From: Thermomicrobiales bacterium
GTDB lineage: Bacteria > Chloroflexota > Chloroflexia > Thermomicrobiales > UBA6265
Assembly: GCA_041390825.1 (NCBI GenBank)
Contig: JAWKPF010000008.1
Location: forward strand, 132,100-196,099
DNA length: 64,000 bases
Reading direction: 5' to 3'
Positions 33,513 to 42,193 of the stretch are shown here, piece by piece. The notes beneath the pieces are model-generated. The model had not been told where the DNA came from and searched no databases. It saw only the letters and a program-made list of their open reading frames with translations. The number at the start of each line of letters is the position of its first letter. Position 1 is the first letter of the stretch. The position numbers were made by a program, and so were the translations under genes.

Positions 33513-34334
33513 TCACGCCCCAGGCTTGCCGGTAGCGTCCGCAAATTCGCGCACGAACCGGGTGGCTGCTGCCGGCTGCTCGTCCAGCGGCAGTGTATCG
33601 AGATAGTTGATCATGGCACTCGCCACGATCACGCCGTCCGCCAGCGCGGCTGCCTGCCGCACATGATCGGGTGTCGAGATTCCGAACCCGATGACCAGCG
33701 GGGCATCGACTGACGCGCGGATCTTCTCCATGTACGGCCCCAGATTCTCGGCCATGCTGGCACGCGCGCCGGTGACGCCGGTCAGCGCGACACAGTAGAC
33801 GAAACCGCTAGCCCGTTCCGCGACCTGAGCAATGCGTTTGTCGGTACTGGTGGGGGCGATCATATAGATCAGATCGACGCCTTGTTCGGCGAACGGAAGC
33901 CGGAAGTCGTCGCTTTCCTCGATCGGCAGGTCCGGGATGATGAATCCATCCACTCCGATCCGCGCTGCGTCGGCCGCCAACGTGTCGACGCCGTACTGGA
34001 AGAACGGATTGACATACCCCATGAAGACGAGCGGAATCTCGACCCCATTGGCACGAGCAAACTCCACCAGTTCGAATCCGGTGGCCAGGCTCGCCCCGTT
34101 TTCCAGCGCTACCTGACTTGCGCGCTGCACAGTGGCGCCATCGGCGAGCGGATCGGAAAAGGGAATTCCCAGCTCGATCAGGTCCGCGCCACCCTCCACC
34201 AGAGCGAGCAGGAGTTTCTTCGACGCTTCGATGGTTGGGTATCCCACCGTCAGAAACGGCGCCAACACTGCCCGGTCTTCATCACTCGCCTTTTCGAACG
34301 CCGAGGCGATCCGGCTCGAGGTCGATGTTGTCAC
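33513..34334 (-). CDS. trpA: Tryptophan synthase alpha chain
   Basis: A 273-aa TrpA that cleaves indole-3-glycerol phosphate to indole and glyceraldehyde 3-phosphate and channels indole to TrpB. Catalytic residues are Glu54 (LIELGIPFS) and Asp65 (DPLADG). Later motifs include VDGFIIPDLPIEES, APTSTDKRI, the phosphate-binding GVTGARA and GFGISTPDHV. The start is GTG 34334, overlapping the trpB stop by four bases (GTGA), with GGAG upstream. The pair is a translationally coupled trpBA unit. Confidence 0.97.
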   Translation of the reverse strand: MTTSTSSRIASAFEKASDEDRAVLAPFLTVGYPTIEASKKLLLALVEGGADLIELGIPFSDPLADGATVQRASQVALENGASLATGFELVEFARANGVEIPLVFMGYVNPFFQYGVDTLAADAARIGVDGFIIPDLPIEESDDFRLPFAEQGVDLIYMIAPTSTDKRIAQVAERASGFVYCVALTGVTGARASMAENLGPYMEKIRASVDAPLVIGFGISTPDHVRQAAALADGVIVASAMINYLDTLPLDEQPAAATRFVREFADATGKPGA

Positions 34335-35554
34335 AGTGAGACTCCGAGGGACGTTGCGACGGTCTCGAGGTCCTTGTCACCCCGGCCGGAGAGATTGATC
34401 AGCACGATATCGTTGCTGGGGCGCGCGCTTGCTTCCTTCAGCCCATGCGCGATCGCATGACTCGATTCGAGCGCGGGAATGATCCCCTCTGTGCGGCAGA
34501 GCGCCTGGAATCCTTCCAGCGCCTCTTCGTCAGTGATCGCGACATAACGAGCGCGGCCGGCATCATGCAACCAGGCGTGCTCTGGGCCTACGCCGGGATA
34601 ATCCAGCCCGGCGGAAATCGAATGCGTTTCGATCACCTGACCGTTCTCGTCTTGCAGCACAAACGAGCGCGAACCGTGCAAGACGCCTTCCCGACCGGCG
34701 GTAATCGTGGCCGAATGCAATCCGCTGTCCAGTCCATGACCGCCGGCTTCGACGCCGATCAACTCGACATCCTTGTCCCCCACGAACGGGTAGAACATAC
34801 CGATGGCGTTCGAGCCGCCGCCCACGCAGGCTACGACCGCGTTGGGCAATCCGCCCGTCTTCTCGATGATCTGCGCGCGCGACTCTCGCCCGATGACCGA
34901 TTGAAGATCGCGCACCATCACCGGGTAAGGGTGCATGCCGGCTGCGGTGCCGAAGATATAGAAGGTCGATTCGACATTCGTGACCCAGTCGCGGATTGCT
35001 TCGTTGATGGCGTCTTTCAGGGTTTTCGAGCCGGACGAAACAGAACGGACCTCGGCGCCGAGCAGCTTCATGCGGAAGACATTCGGCTTTTGCCGCTCGA
35101 TGTCGATCTCGCCCATGTAGACGATGCACTCGAGCCCGAGGAGCGCGCAGACGGTCGCGGTAGCGACGCCATGCTGCCCAGCGCCGGTTTCGGCGATGAT
35201 GCGTTTCTTGCCCATCCGTTTGGCAAGCAATCCCTGACCGATGGCGTTGTTGATCTTGTGCGCGCCAGTGTGCGCCAGATCCTCCCGTTTGAGAAAGATG
35301 CGCGCTCCACCGGCTTCGGCGGCGAGTCGCTCGGCTTCGTAAAGCGGGGTTGGACGTCCGACATAGTCGCGCGCCAACCGGCGAATCTCAGCCAGATACG
35401 CGACGTCGTGCCTGGCGTCCTCCCAGGCCGCTTCGAGCTCTTCAAGCGCCGGCATTAGCGTCTCGGGCGCATATTGCCCACCGAACCGCCCATAGCGTCC
35501 CCGCTCGTCAGGATAGGGGGTGATGTTGGTTCGCTCGACGGTTTCGATGACCAT
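34331..35554 (-). CDS. trpB: Tryptophan synthase beta chain
   Basis: A 407-aa TrpB1-type beta chain that joins indole and serine using PLP. The PLP lysine is Lys100 in LAHTGAHKINNA; GAGQHGVATATVCALLGLE, the GGGSNAIGMFYPF phosphate loop and the C-terminal SGRGDKD are all present. RYGRFGGQYAPETLMPALEELE is the typical N-terminus. It is the first gene of trpB-trpA-aroH-aroF; no trpC, D, E, F or G is in the window. The 200-base gap upstream (35555-35760) should hold its promoter; I see no T-box or clear attenuator. Confidence 0.98.
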   Translation of the reverse strand: MVIETVERTNITPYPDERGRYGRFGGQYAPETLMPALEELEAAWEDARHDVAYLAEIRRLARDYVGRPTPLYEAERLAAEAGGARIFLKREDLAHTGAHKINNAIGQGLLAKRMGKKRIIAETGAGQHGVATATVCALLGLECIVYMGEIDIERQKPNVFRMKLLGAEVRSVSSGSKTLKDAINEAIRDWVTNVESTFYIFGTAAGMHPYPVMVRDLQSVIGRESRAQIIEKTGGLPNAVVACVGGGSNAIGMFYPFVGDKDVELIGVEAGGHGLDSGLHSATITAGREGVLHGSRSFVLQDENGQVIETHSISAGLDYPGVGPEHAWLHDAGRARYVAITDEEALEGFQALCRTEGIIPALESSHAIAHGLKEASARPSNDIVLINLSGRGDKDLETVATSLGVSL

Positions 35555-35760
35555 GTGTTGCTCCGGGTTGCCGGAGCCGCGCGCAGCACGATTCCGGCGT
35601 TGTGAAAACGCAAGGTCGAATGATACCCGCCTTATGGCGACCCTATGCCCCCGTTCCGACTTTCGGGCATCGCGCTATCCAGGCGGAACGCACACTGAGA
35701 TGCACGGCAGCCCTTCCCCTCTCCGTGGGAATCAACCAAATTGTCCCGAGAAGGGAGGAA

Positions 35761-37566
35761 TCAGGCGCGCGTCCCGGTGCCGGTTGTCTCTGGTTCGACC
35801 GCTGTGTCGGAGGTGTAGTGCGCGAAAATGCGCCGATAGAGGCTGCACCGCTCCAGCAGTTCGTCGTGCGAGCCGACGTCCACGACCTCACCCTTGCGCA
35901 AGACGACCACCTTGTCCGCCCAGCGGATTTGGGAGAGTCGGTGCGTGATGAGGATCGTGGTGCGGCCTTCGAGGACGCGGCGAATGGCCCGTTGAATCTC
36001 GTCCTCGGTTTGGCTGTCGATGGCGCTGGTCGAATCGTCGATGATCAGGATGGCCGGATCGGTGATGAGCGCCCGCGCGATCGCGATGCGCTGGCGCTGC
36101 CCGCCGGAGAGCGTCACCCCGCGCTCGCCGATGACGGTGTCGTATCCATTTGGCAACTCACGGATGAACGCGTCCGCCTGCGCGTCCCGCGCGGCCAATT
36201 CGATGGTGGCGGGATCCACATCCTGACCCAGGCTGAAACCGATGTTCTCCACGACCGGACGAGAGAAGAGGACGATGTCTTGTTCGATCGTGGAGATCTG
36301 CGATCTGAGCGAATCGAGATTCCACGCTCGCACATCGGTTCCGTCGACCAGCACCTGGCCTGAATCGACATCGTAGATGCGGTTGATCAGTTTGGTGAGC
36401 GTGCTCTTGCCCGAACCCGTCTCACCGACGATGGCCACCGTCTCGCCCGGCTTGGCATGGAATGAGACATCTTTGAGCACGGGCTCGCCGCCGTAGCTGA
36501 AGGTGACATGCTCGAAGCGAATGTCGCCGGCGATCCTGGCGCTCCGGCCCTTGTCGTTGCTGTCCAGATCGGTTTCGTCATTGAGGATATCGAGAATTCG
36601 GCGCGCGCTCACCATGCCGATCTGCACAAGCGAGAAGGTGAAGATAGAGATGAATGTCGGGAAGCGCAGCAGCGAGACCAACCCAATGTAGGTAACGAGC
36701 TCCCCAATTGAAAGCATGTCGCGCGAGTGGTAGAAGAGGCCAAGCAAGAGCGCGCAGGCGATCGTCATGGCCAGGATGAGCGGTGGCAGATAGCGTGCTT
36801 GCGCCATGCCCTGCTCGACAAAGGCGTCACGAAACGCGCCTGCGTTGGCTTCGAACTTACCGTCTTCCTGCTCTTCCTGCGCCATCGACTTGACGACTTC
36901 GACCCCGGTGACGGCTTCCGCCAGGCCCGAGTTCAGTTGACCGAAGCTGGCGCGCATCGCTGTCGAGGCGGGCGTCAGTTTCTTCATGTAGTGCCGCAGC
37001 GACAGGAAGAAGAGCGCCGTGAAGATAAGCGGCGGGGGGAGGAGCCTGGGATCGAGCAGCGCGATCGTCACGATCGGCACGATCAGCGCGGTGAACGAAT
37101 CGATGATCAGCGCCATTCCGGGATTGACCATCATCCCGAGCTGCCGCACATCGTTGGCGGTGCGCGCCATCAGGTCGCCCACCTGCTGCCGGTTGTGGAA
37201 TGTTTGGCTTTTCCCGAGCAGACTCAGGTAGATCTCGTCACGCGCATCGCGGGAAAAGCGCTGCGCCACAGTCTCGTTCGCCAGACTGGCTCCGAGATCG
37301 ATGAGCCCACGGAGCAACACGATTGCCAGCAGCGCCAGGGCGATCAGGGTCAGGCGGTCGCCGTCTGGCGGCTCCTCCAGCACGGCGGTGAATGCCGCGC
37401 CCACCATGATGGGAATCACGCTCCCCAGCACATTCTGCGTGATCATGCCGCCCACCGAGGCGAGCAACAGCAGCTTGTACCGTGTCAGGTGCCACAAGAT
37501 CCAGCGCGCCGCACTGCTGCGGTTGCTGAGCTGTTGACCCTCGATAGAAAACTCGGTCGCTGCCAC
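35761..37566 (-). CDS. ABC exporter half-transporter with degenerate Walker B (subunit A)
   Basis: A 601-aa type IV ABC exporter: six membrane helices (about 25-320) then an NBD. Walker A is GETGSGKST, Q-loop STIEQDIVLFSR, signature VTLSGGQRQR, and switch His ITHRLS. Walker B reads ILIIDDSTS, so the catalytic Glu is Asp. In heterodimeric exporters (TM287/288, BmrCD, TmrAB type) one subunit carries this change and the partner a non-canonical signature. The gene at 39393-41279 has the complementary set (LSMGQ, Walker B DEATAS). I infer that the two form one transporter. They are split by two LppX/LprG-like genes. The start has no particularly clear SD. Confidence 0.9.
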   Translation of the reverse strand: MAATEFSIEGQQLSNRSSAARWILWHLTRYKLLLLASVGGMITQNVLGSVIPIMVGAAFTAVLEEPPDGDRLTLIALALLAIVLLRGLIDLGASLANETVAQRFSRDARDEIYLSLLGKSQTFHNRQQVGDLMARTANDVRQLGMMVNPGMALIIDSFTALIVPIVTIALLDPRLLPPPLIFTALFFLSLRHYMKKLTPASTAMRASFGQLNSGLAEAVTGVEVVKSMAQEEQEDGKFEANAGAFRDAFVEQGMAQARYLPPLILAMTIACALLLGLFYHSRDMLSIGELVTYIGLVSLLRFPTFISIFTFSLVQIGMVSARRILDILNDETDLDSNDKGRSARIAGDIRFEHVTFSYGGEPVLKDVSFHAKPGETVAIVGETGSGKSTLTKLINRIYDVDSGQVLVDGTDVRAWNLDSLRSQISTIEQDIVLFSRPVVENIGFSLGQDVDPATIELAARDAQADAFIRELPNGYDTVIGERGVTLSGGQRQRIAIARALITDPAILIIDDSTSAIDSQTEDEIQRAIRRVLEGRTTILITHRLSQIRWADKVVVLRKGEVVDVGSHDELLERCSLYRRIFAHYTSDTAVEPETTGTGTRA

Positions 37567-37604
37567 GTAACGATACCTGGTTCAGTTCCATGGGAGGCAC
37601 TGTC

Positions 37605-37641
37605 GCCCCGCGTCGATCATCGATCCTGTTCGACGCGGGGC
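37605..37641 (-). terminator. Intrinsic terminator
   Basis: Perfect 12-bp stem GCCCCGCGTCGA (37605-37616) with TCGACGCGGGGC (37630-37641), 13-base loop. It ends the LppX-like pair (minus strand) and separates it from the downstream ABC gene. Confidence 0.7.
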
Positions 37642-37670
37642 TTTGGCGCCCGTGAAAAACGACGTCTTGC

Positions 37671-38384
37671 TCAGGAAATGCTCACCGGCTCGCCGAATCC
37701 GTAGATATCGAGCCGCCGCACCACATCGTCCGAGTCTTGTGAAACGAAGGCTCCAGCGAGCCGTACCGAGACGATCAGGCCGTTCTCGTCGATGGCCACG
37801 TCCACCGGCCGGGTGCCGATGCGCTGCGTGTAGCCGCGCACCGCTTCGTCCTGGATCAGGTTCGGGTCGAAGGTTCCAGTGATCCAGGTGAGTTGCTTGC
37901 CGTCCTTGGTGGTTTCTATCTCGGTCACCACTGGGTTCTCGACCGCGCTGACGATATCAGGTAGCAGCAGCACGGGATCAGAAATCAGGTGAGCGAGATC
38001 GTCGGGCAGGGTGTAGTCCTCTTCGATGCCGACCGCGCGCACTTCGGCCTTGTCGCCGATCACGGTTGCTTTCACTTTGATCTTGACGAAGCCGACCTTG
38101 GTTTGCACGGTTGCCCGCATCTTGCCCGGACGCTCGATCTCGCCGCTCGCATTGGTCATCTTGATCCCGGTGAAGAGCTTGGTGCTCCCCTTCTCGTAGA
38201 TCAGATCGAACTTCATCGTGTCATACCCGAGCATGAGCTGGGCCGCACCGGCCAACATCTGGTCGGCCGGATCGCCCACCGATTGCGCAAGCGCGACGTG
38301 TCCGGGAGCCGCGGTTGGCGTCAACCCCATTGTGATCAGCAAGGCAGTCAAGACCGATACGGAGAGCGATCGTAGCCATTTCAT
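37671..38384 (-). CDS. LppX/LprAFG-like secreted protein, second copy
   Basis: A 237-aa exported protein with a signal peptide (KWLRSLSVSVLTALLITMGL to about AQSV), but no lipobox Cys. The mature part follows the LppX_LprAFG pattern: long beta strands, MTNASGEIERPGKMRATVQTK (the family's polar strand), DLAHLISDPVLLLPDIVSAVENP, and a final GTFDPN...RPVDVAIDENGLIVSVRL. Mycobacterial LprG/LppX bind triacylated glycolipids on the way to the outer layer. It lies 19 bases after its paralogue (38404-39150), so the two are an operon. The absence of a lipid anchor differs from the mycobacterial forms. Confidence 0.75.
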   Translation of the reverse strand: MKWLRSLSVSVLTALLITMGLTPTAAPGHVALAQSVGDPADQMLAGAAQLMLGYDTMKFDLIYEKGSTKLFTGIKMTNASGEIERPGKMRATVQTKVGFVKIKVKATVIGDKAEVRAVGIEEDYTLPDDLAHLISDPVLLLPDIVSAVENPVVTEIETTKDGKQLTWITGTFDPNLIQDEAVRGYTQRIGTRPVDVAIDENGLIVSVRLAGAFVSQDSDDVVRRLDIYGFGEPVSIS

Positions 38385-38403
38385 CCGCGTTTCGTCCTTT
38401 GTG

Positions 38404-39150
38404 TTAGGAAGCCTGAGCCGGGGGCTCGATCGTCACGGCCGAGTCGAACTCCGAAAAAGTTACGCGCCGCACGAGGCGCCCTGAGCCTTCCTCGAAGGCA
38501 AAGAGCGGACCGATGAAATCAGCTCGCACAAGTCGGTTCTGATCGTCGATCAAGAGCTCGACATCGAGCGGTTCCGACGCCGGGGAAATGACGCTCGCCG
38601 CCGTTCCCGGAGTCGCCGGCGCGATCACGCGAGACGGGTCGAAGGTTCCGGTCAGGACGGTCACATCCTGGCCATCGAACGATTCAGTTCCTGTGATTTG
38701 AGGATTCTCCAGATACTTCAATGCCTCTTCCACCAACAGGTCGGGGTTGAGCAATGCCATCGGAGGAAGCTGGAACTCGGAATCTTCGCCGGTGACCTGG
38801 ATGAACGAATCGTCGCCACCGATCGGGTTCTTGACCCAGATGGCGCCGTCGACACTCACGACCTCGAGTGTGAGGTCGAGAATCGCGACCTTGATGGCCA
38901 CTGATGCCTGGAAGTTGGCTGGCCGCACGAGATCGCCCTCGACCGTCTTCAACTCGAAGGCGTCCTGAAGGACCGTTTTTCCAGCAGTGGTTTCGAGCTT
39001 GAAGTGAAACGAGTCGAGCGCCAGCATGGCGTCGGCGGTTGCTTCGAGCTGCGCCTGGGCGTCGTCCTGGGCGGAAATGCCGCGCGCCGGCGCCAGCACC
39101 ACCGTACAGAGAATCAGGGCCACGATGGCCCATCGGAACAATCGATTCAT
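38404..39150 (-). CDS. LppX/LprAFG-like secreted protein, first copy
   Basis: A 248-aa secreted protein from ATG 39150 (GGAG about seven bases upstream), not the longer frame to 39348. The signal is NRLFRWAIVALILCTVVLAPARG, with no lipobox Cys at the cleavage site. It shares with its neighbour the DAMLALDSFHFKLETTAGK N-terminal strand, the polar EGDLVRPANFQASVAIKVAI stretch, a PPMALLNPDLLVEEALKYLENP helix region and EPLDVELLIDDQNRLVRADF. It thus belongs to the LppX/LprAFG lipid-carrier family. The two copies are tandem paralogues, flanked by two ABC exporter genes. Confidence 0.75.
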   Translation of the reverse strand: MNRLFRWAIVALILCTVVLAPARGISAQDDAQAQLEATADAMLALDSFHFKLETTAGKTVLQDAFELKTVEGDLVRPANFQASVAIKVAILDLTLEVVSVDGAIWVKNPIGGDDSFIQVTGEDSEFQLPPMALLNPDLLVEEALKYLENPQITGTESFDGQDVTVLTGTFDPSRVIAPATPGTAASVISPASEPLDVELLIDDQNRLVRADFIGPLFAFEEGSGRLVRRVTFSEFDSAVTIEPPAQAS

Positions 39151-39392
39151 GTGATCTCCGGATTCGAGTTGCGTACTGCAGCGACGTCGAGATAACTCGG
39201 GAAACGATTGTACGCCCAATGGCCAACGCAAGCCGACGTCCCAGCTGGGCAGATTGTTGGGTTCAGGCAACGTTGCCCCCGATCGCTTTGCTGGCTGACC
39301 GCAAGGGGCGACCCGATCGTTCCAGGGCATTCCCGGCGGCCAATCCACGCTAGACTACGCGTTCGCCCGCAAACGGGTGGGAGGGTTCCTGC

Positions 39393-41279
39393 GTGGGTTT
39401 CATCATGGAAGGGCTCGACGCTGAATCGTACGATCGCACGTACGACGATCGCGGACTGATCGAGCGCATCCTCAACTACTTCAAACCCCAGCGCCGCGCG
39501 ATGGCCATCATCGTGGTCATGATCGTGCTCAACTCGGCCATGGATGCGCTCCTGCCGGTGCTGATCTCGGACACGATCAACCAGATCGACGGCTCGGGCG
39601 AGCTCTTCGGTCCACGTGTCTGGGGGCTCTTCGTCGCCATTCTGCTGGCAGGCGGTCTTGCGTGGCTGTTCAACTACGTGCGTCAGTCCCGCTCAGCCCG
39701 GGTGGTTGGGCATGTCGTTTTTCGCTTGCGGGTAGATGCCTTCAACGCCGTCATGCGTCGCGACATGTCGTTCTTCGACGAGCAGCAATCCGGCCGAATC
39801 GTCTCCCGGGTGACATCGGACACAGAGGAATTCGCCAATGTCGTCACCCTGACGCTCAGCCTGGCGAGTCAGGTCCTGTTGGTGGCGATGGTGGCGGCAT
39901 TTCTCTTCTACAGAAACTGGCAACTCGCCCTGATCGCGCTCTCCATCGCGCCGGTGATCATGCTGGTGGCGCTCGCCTTCCGCAGGATCGCCCGCTCCAC
40001 CTCCACCGGTGCGCAACGCGCCATGGCGAATGTCAACAAGACGATCCAGGAGACCATGCGTGGCATCGCAGTTGCCAAGAACTTCCGCCAGGAGGCCCAG
40101 GTCTACCAGGAGTTCGATGACGTCAACCGCCAGGCCTATCGGGTCATGCTGCGGCAAGGGTTCATCTACAGCGGTATCTTCCCGATTCTCTTCATTGTTT
40201 CCGCCTTCGGCACCGTGGCGATTCTCTATTTCGGCGGCCAGATGGTGGTCGATCGCACCATCAGCGCAGGTGACTGGTATCTCTTCCTGCAAGTCATCGC
40301 GCTCTTCTGGTTGCCGCTGACCAGCATCGCCTCGTTCTGGAGCCAATTCCAGCAGGGGCTTTCGGCGTCGGAGCGCGTCTTCGCCTTGATCGATGCTCCC
40401 CCGCGTGTGGTTCAGATCGCGGACCATGAGCTGGTCGGATTTACCGGCGATATCGAGTTTCGAAATGTCGACTTCTCCTATGTCGACGGCCAACCGGTGT
40501 TGCAGAACTTCTCGCTGCATATCGAGCCGGGTGAGATGATCGCGCTGGTTGGGCACACCGGCGCCGGAAAGTCGACCCTCGGCAAGCTGATCGCCCGCTT
40601 CTATGAGTTCCAGAGCGGCGAGATTCTTCTCGACGGCAAGGACATCCGCACGTTCGATTTGCAAAGTCTCCGCCGGCAGATCGGCATGGTGCCGCAAACG
40701 CCATTTCTCTTTGCGGGCACGGTGGCCAGCAATATCCGTTATCCGCGTCCAGAAGCGACCGACGCCGAGGTCGAAGAGGCCGCCCGGAGAATCGGCGGAG
40801 GCGACTGGCTCGATGTGCTGGAAAACGGTCTGCAAACCGAGGTGGGGGAGCAGGGCCGCGCGCTCTCCATGGGGCAGCGCCAACTGGTCGCGCTGGCGCG
40901 ACTCCTGATCCAACGTCCCCAGGTCGTGATTCTCGACGAAGCCACGGCCAGCGTCGATCCGCTCACCGAAGCACAGATCCAGGAAGGTCTCGATACGGTG
41001 CTCGACGCACGCACATCCATTGCGATCGCGCACCGGTTGGTGACAGTCCGCCATGCCGACCGGATCATCGTGCTCGACCACGGTCGCATCGTGGAAGAGG
41101 GGAGTCACGACTGGCTGATGAAGCAAGGCGGCCACTACGCAGAGCTCTACAACACGTACTTCCGCCACCAATCGCCCGACTATCGGCCTCCGGAGCCTCC
41201 GCTCGAACCTGCTCCAGTCCTCCCGGAAACCGATCGTTTCCCCGGCGGTCTTTCGGTGCCTGCGGACTATCTGGTGTAG
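39393..41279 (+). CDS. ABC exporter half-transporter with degenerate signature (subunit B)
   Basis: A 628-aa ABC exporter from GTG 39393 (GGGAGGG seven bases upstream). Six membrane helices (about 35-330) precede the NBD: Walker A GHTGAGKST, Q-loop MVPQTPFLFAGTV, Walker B VVILDEATASVD with the catalytic Glu intact, switch IAHRLV. The signature reads ALSMGQRQLVALARLL instead of LSGGQ. That combination is the mirror of the gene at 35761-37566 (LSGGQ with Walker B Asp), as in heterodimeric exporters with one consensus and one degenerate ATP site. It is divergent from the LppX-like pair. The C-terminal extension (PPEPPLEPAPVLPETDRFPGG) is Pro-rich and unusual. Confidence 0.9.
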   Translation: MGFIMEGLDAESYDRTYDDRGLIERILNYFKPQRRAMAIIVVMIVLNSAMDALLPVLISDTINQIDGSGELFGPRVWGLFVAILLAGGLAWLFNYVRQSRSARVVGHVVFRLRVDAFNAVMRRDMSFFDEQQSGRIVSRVTSDTEEFANVVTLTLSLASQVLLVAMVAAFLFYRNWQLALIALSIAPVIMLVALAFRRIARSTSTGAQRAMANVNKTIQETMRGIAVAKNFRQEAQVYQEFDDVNRQAYRVMLRQGFIYSGIFPILFIVSAFGTVAILYFGGQMVVDRTISAGDWYLFLQVIALFWLPLTSIASFWSQFQQGLSASERVFALIDAPPRVVQIADHELVGFTGDIEFRNVDFSYVDGQPVLQNFSLHIEPGEMIALVGHTGAGKSTLGKLIARFYEFQSGEILLDGKDIRTFDLQSLRRQIGMVPQTPFLFAGTVASNIRYPRPEATDAEVEEAARRIGGGDWLDVLENGLQTEVGEQGRALSMGQRQLVALARLLIQRPQVVILDEATASVDPLTEAQIQEGLDTVLDARTSIAIAHRLVTVRHADRIIVLDHGRIVEEGSHDWLMKQGGHYAELYNTYFRHQSPDYRPPEPPLEPAPVLPETDRFPGGLSVPADYLV

Positions 41280-41282
41280 ATG

Positions 41283-41303
41283 AGGCAACAGGCAACAGGC
41301 AAT
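41283..41303 (+). repeat. Tandem heptamer AGGCAAC
   Basis: Three copies (AGGCAAC, AGGCAAC, AGGCAAT) three bases after the ABC gene's stop. Confidence 0.7.
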
Positions 41304-41366
41304 GGGTAAGGGCACGTGGGGAGTTTCTCGCACCTATCACCTGTTTCTGTTATTCTTGATCATGAA

Positions 41367-41381
41367 CTAACGAATCGTTAG
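41367..41381. promoter_or_regulatory. Palindromic candidate operator upstream of the PPOX gene
   Basis: CTAACGA-A-TCGTTAG, perfect 7-base arms, 41 bases before the GTG start. TTGATC at 41356-41361 may be part of a promoter that it overlaps. The size and symmetry fit a TetR- or MarR-type operator. Confidence 0.45.
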
Positions 41382-41422
41382 CTTCTCATGTTCGCACGAC
41401 GATGAAGGGGAACCGCACAACC

Positions 41423-41827
41423 GTGTCAGACAATACCGTTATTCCTGATTCTCATAAGGACTTGCTCGAATCGACCGCGCTGGCGCATGTCGCCACCATC
41501 GGCCCAAATGGCGGGCCGCAGGTGAACCCGGTTTGGTTCGGCTGGGACGGCGACCTCATCAGCTTTAGCCAGACAAAGAGCCGCCAGAAGCTGCGAAACC
41601 TCCAAAAGGACAACCGCATTTCCCTCTCGATTGTCGATCCGGTCAATCCGTATCGCTATCTGGAAGTGCGTGGCAAGGCGATCGAGGTCATCGAGGATCC
41701 AGACAAGGCATTCATCGATTCCATGGCGCAGAAGTATCTGGGCCAGGAGAAGTACCCCTGGAGCCAACCGGGAGACCAGCGTGTGATCGTGGTGGTCGAA
41801 CCCGAGCGCGCCCTGACGATGGGGTAG
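41423..41827 (+). CDS. PPOX-class F420-dependent oxidoreductase
   Basis: About 134 aa of the split-barrel flavin/F420 family (pyridoxamine-phosphate-oxidase fold). LLESTALAHVATIGPNGGPQ, VNPVWFGWDGDLISFSQTKSRQKLRNLQKDNRISLSI and YRYLEVRGKAIEV are the classic F420-dependent (Rv1155-like) PPOX motifs. It probably reduces a small molecule with F420H2. GTG 41423 is favoured, with AAGGGGAA upstream; ATG 41402 is an alternative. With the two luciferase-like enzymes this implies that the organism makes F420, though no cofactor-synthesis gene is in the window. It is preceded by a palindrome and followed by a terminator. Confidence 0.85.
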   Translation: MSDNTVIPDSHKDLLESTALAHVATIGPNGGPQVNPVWFGWDGDLISFSQTKSRQKLRNLQKDNRISLSIVDPVNPYRYLEVRGKAIEVIEDPDKAFIDSMAQKYLGQEKYPWSQPGDQRVIVVVEPERALTMG

Positions 41828-41849
41828 GCCGTTTGCGCCGAGCCAATGA

Positions 41850-41881
41850 ATCGAGCCCAGGGTGTGTGCCCTGGGCTCGAT
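41850..41881. terminator. Intrinsic terminator
   Basis: Perfect 13-bp stem ATCGAGCCCAGGG (41850-41862) with its complement (41869-41881), loop TGTGTG, following the PPOX stop. It also faces the opposing small gene. Confidence 0.75.
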
Positions 41882-41914
41882 CCATTTCCACCGCCTCCCG
41901 GAAAACGTCGTTTG

Positions 41915-42193
41915 TTACATCGACATCAGGAACGCAATCAGATCGCCAGGATAGTCGTCCATCGGGGCGTCCGCATCGAACGGTCCCCAGATCTTGATGT
42001 CGATCGCGGAACCCTCCGCATGCGGCTCCCAGAGATCGCTTCCCCAGCTTGTGCGGCAGGCCAGCTCAGCCGACCGCACCAGGAGGGCGACTGCTCCATC
42101 GGACCGCCGACTTGGATGGTTGCATTGCCCGGAGCAACTGTTCGTCCCTGAAACATGATGAACACATGTGCCGCACCTGCGGAGTACTGGCAT
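41915..42193 (-). CDS. Small CxxC protein
   Basis: A 92-aa protein from ATG 42193 (GGTGGAG a few bases upstream); the longer frame to 42385 has unlikely Arg-rich sequence. It starts MPVLRRCGTCVHHV, with further Cys in CSGQC and a lone Cys in LACRTSWG. Cys-x-x-Cys plus the CSGQCNHP set could bind a metal, zinc-ribbon-like. The C-terminal half is acidic (GPFDADAPMDDYPGD). No family is recognised. It is single and faces away from fumC. Confidence 0.55.
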   Translation of the reverse strand: MPVLRRCGTCVHHVSGTNSCSGQCNHPSRRSDGAVALLVRSAELACRTSWGSDLWEPHAEGSAIDIKIWGPFDADAPMDDYPGDLIAFLMSM

